Positions 63,011 to 64,000 of a DNA stretch of 64,000 bases are shown one piece after another. The translations under genes were made by a program, and so were the position numbers. Origin of the DNA: Bog-473 sp963745175 (GTDB lineage: Bacteria; Actinomycetota; Acidimicrobiia; Acidimicrobiales; RAAP-2); assembly GCA_963745175.1 (NCBI GenBank), contig CAVUWK010000002.1, forward strand, positions 62,001-126,000, written 5' to 3'. The notes beneath the pieces are model-generated. The model worked only from the letters and a program-made list of their open reading frames with translations, had not been told where the DNA came from and did no database searches. Within the stretch, counting starts at the first letter, position 1, and every line of letters starts with the position of its first letter.

Positions 63011-63799
63011 CGACGCGCTGTTCTTCGCCGACCTCTCCACCACGAGGCGTGCCATCGTGGCGAAGTGGTCGGGGTGGGACAGGTGCGCGCCGTGCTGCGC
63101 GTCGGCAATCTCGTAGACGACCGCACCCGGGACGTTGGCGCCCAGCCACTCGACGTTGCGGCGGTGGTGCGGTGAGGTCGTCGGGCCGCCCATGCCGAAG
63201 ACGGCGGGTAAGCCCAGTGCGGTGACGTCGAATGGGGGACCCTCGCCCCGCATGCTGCGCAGGTCGGCCACCAGTGCCGGACCGTCGGCGCGCCGCTGGG
63301 CCCGGCCTTCCTCGGTCAGGCGGGACCATGCCGCCGCACCGACCATCCGGCAGAAGAAGGACTCGGCCTCCTCTCCCGGATCGTCGCTCACGGCCGGCCA
63401 GGGGCGACCGCCCTCGCGGCGGAGGCCCAGCCACGGCATGGGCGGCTCGTAGGCCCCGATCGACTCGAACGCCCCCGGGGACGCCAGCGCGGCGCCGATC
63501 ACCACGTTGCCGCCCAGGCTGTGCCCGACGGCCACGACCGGGCCACCTCCAACCGACCGGGCCGTGTCGGCAATTGAGAGGAGATCGTCGATGTGACCCC
63601 CGAGGTCCACGACCCCGCCCTCCCGTGAGCCCTGGTACCCGCGCCGGTCGTAGGCCAAGGTGGCGAACTCGGGCAGGCGGCGCATGACGCGCCGGAAGCT
63701 CTCGCCCCGGTCGAGCGACCCATGGACGAACACCACCGTCGCAGCGTCGTGGGCCGGGGCCGGCCGCACGGTGAAATTGAGGGCAGCCGGATAGCTCAT
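63002..63799 (-). CDS. Alpha/beta-hydrolase
   Basis: 265 residues. Oxyanion region VVFVHGSLDRGESFRRVM, nucleophile elbow VAVGHSLGGNVVIGAALA (Ser), catalytic His in IADAQHGAHLSHPDHFATMA. The cap region WSRLTEEGRAQRRADG is short. ATG 63799. Substrate unknown; likely a cytosolic esterase or lactonase. Divergent from kgd with a 62-bp gap. Confidence 0.85.
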   Translation of the reverse strand: MSYPAALNFTVRPAPAHDAATVVFVHGSLDRGESFRRVMRRLPEFATLAYDRRGYQGSREGGVVDLGGHIDDLLSIADTARSVGGGPVVAVGHSLGGNVVIGAALASPGAFESIGAYEPPMPWLGLRREGGRPWPAVSDDPGEEAESFFCRMVGAAAWSRLTEEGRAQRRADGPALVADLRSMRGEGPPFDVTALGLPAVFGMGGPTTSPHHRRNVEWLGANVPGAVVYEIADAQHGAHLSHPDHFATMARLVVERSAKNSASSH

Positions 63800-63849
63800 G
63801 GGCAGGGCAGACGCTACCTGGAGCGCCCCGGGTAACCGATCGCCGCCGG

Positions 63850-63855
63850 TAGGGT
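63850..63855 (+). promoter_or_regulatory. -10 element TAGGGT of kgd (leaderless)
   Basis: TAGGGT ends 6 nt before ATG 63862. Confidence 0.45.
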
Positions 63856-63861
63856 TGGCCC

Positions 63862-64000
63862 ATGACCCAGTTCGGTGGCGCGGGGGGCTCGTTCGGCCCC
63901 AATGCCTGGCTGGTCGACGACATGTACGACCGTTTCCTGGCCGATCCCAACTCGGTCAGCGACAGCTGGCGGGAGTTCTTCGCCGATTACCGGCCCGCCC
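63862..64000 (+). CDS. kgd: Multifunctional 2-oxoglutarate metabolism enzyme Kgd, N-terminal fragment
   Basis: The first 46 codons only; the window ends inside the gene. FGPNAWLVDDMYDRFLADPN and SVSDSWREFFADYRP match the flexible N-terminus of actinobacterial Kgd/SucA, which fuses an E2-like catalytic domain to the E1 decarboxylase. Identification rests on this short, characteristic stretch. Confidence 0.82.
   Translation, partial: MTQFGGAGGSFGPNAWLVDDMYDRFLADPNSVSDSWREFFADYRPA

Noticed and set aside
1..64000. tRNA, rRNA, tmRNA genes or a Moco riboswitch
   Set aside because: None was recognised on either strand by eye, including upstream of moaA and modA; a covariance-model scan would be decisive.

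Overview
The window looks like chromosomal DNA of a high-GC Gram-positive bacterium (Actinomycetota, plausibly class Acidimicrobiia). The evidence is roughly 70 percent GC, frequent GTG starts, many 4-nt GTGA/ATGA gene overlaps, a fused PafB-PafC regulator, a Kgd-type 2-oxoglutarate dehydrogenase N-terminus, F420-linked genes (CofC, Ddn-like, PPOX-like) and the order secA-prfB-ftsE-ftsX. The class assignment is inference. Many genes appear to be read from leaderless transcripts, with a TANNNT -10 element ending 6-10 nt before the start codon.

Layout. 0-5 kb: 3' end of secA, prfB, ftsEX. 5-12 kb: a membrane glycosyltransferase (reverse), a methyltransferase/MerR pair around a MerR-type promoter, ssb, msrB, a serine hydrolase and an amidohydrolase. 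12.4-17.4 kb: a probable acyl-CoA or lipid catabolic cluster (acyl-CoA dehydrogenase, SDR, long palindrome, AMP-dependent ligase, zinc alcohol dehydrogenase). 17.5-25 kb: RmlA-like nucleotidyltransferase, dxs (reverse), MFS transporter, FlK-like thioesterase, tldD-tldE, FmdB-type zinc ribbon. 25-31.6 kb: a stand-alone moaC, a carboxyltransferase, small unknowns, an Erm-like methyltransferase, CtaG and the PafBC fusion.

31.6-42.7 kb is the most coherent block, a nearly self-contained molybdenum island. It holds a cytosolic sulfite-oxidase-family enzyme with a flavin reductase, moeA (behind a proline-rich leader ORF), mogA, moaE, moaA, moaD, a second moaC lacking key catalytic residues, modA, a fused modB-modC, a BldC-like HTH plus TOBE regulator, and a second, Tat-exported sulfite-oxidase-family enzyme with a membrane cytochrome b. 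43.6-47.4 kb carries a mobilization remnant (MobF relaxase, VirD4/TraG-like coupling protein) and a histone H1-like protein. 47.4-55 kb: cofC, gpsA, a class III cyclase, a GH38 mannosidase, an acyl-CoA synthetase and small proteins. 55-62 kb: rnhB and a peptide/oligopeptide ABC operon (dppA-B-C-D-F, reverse). 62-64 kb: a DMT-type transporter, an alpha/beta hydrolase and the start of kgd.

Caveat: about 30 single-base indels break otherwise well-conserved genes, about four in five being +1, many in or next to short G/C runs, and most densely between 10.2 and 18.8 kb. I read these as sequence errors rather than pseudogenes. Broken genes are annotated over their full span with approximate break positions. 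No tRNA, rRNA or CRISPR array was recognised.
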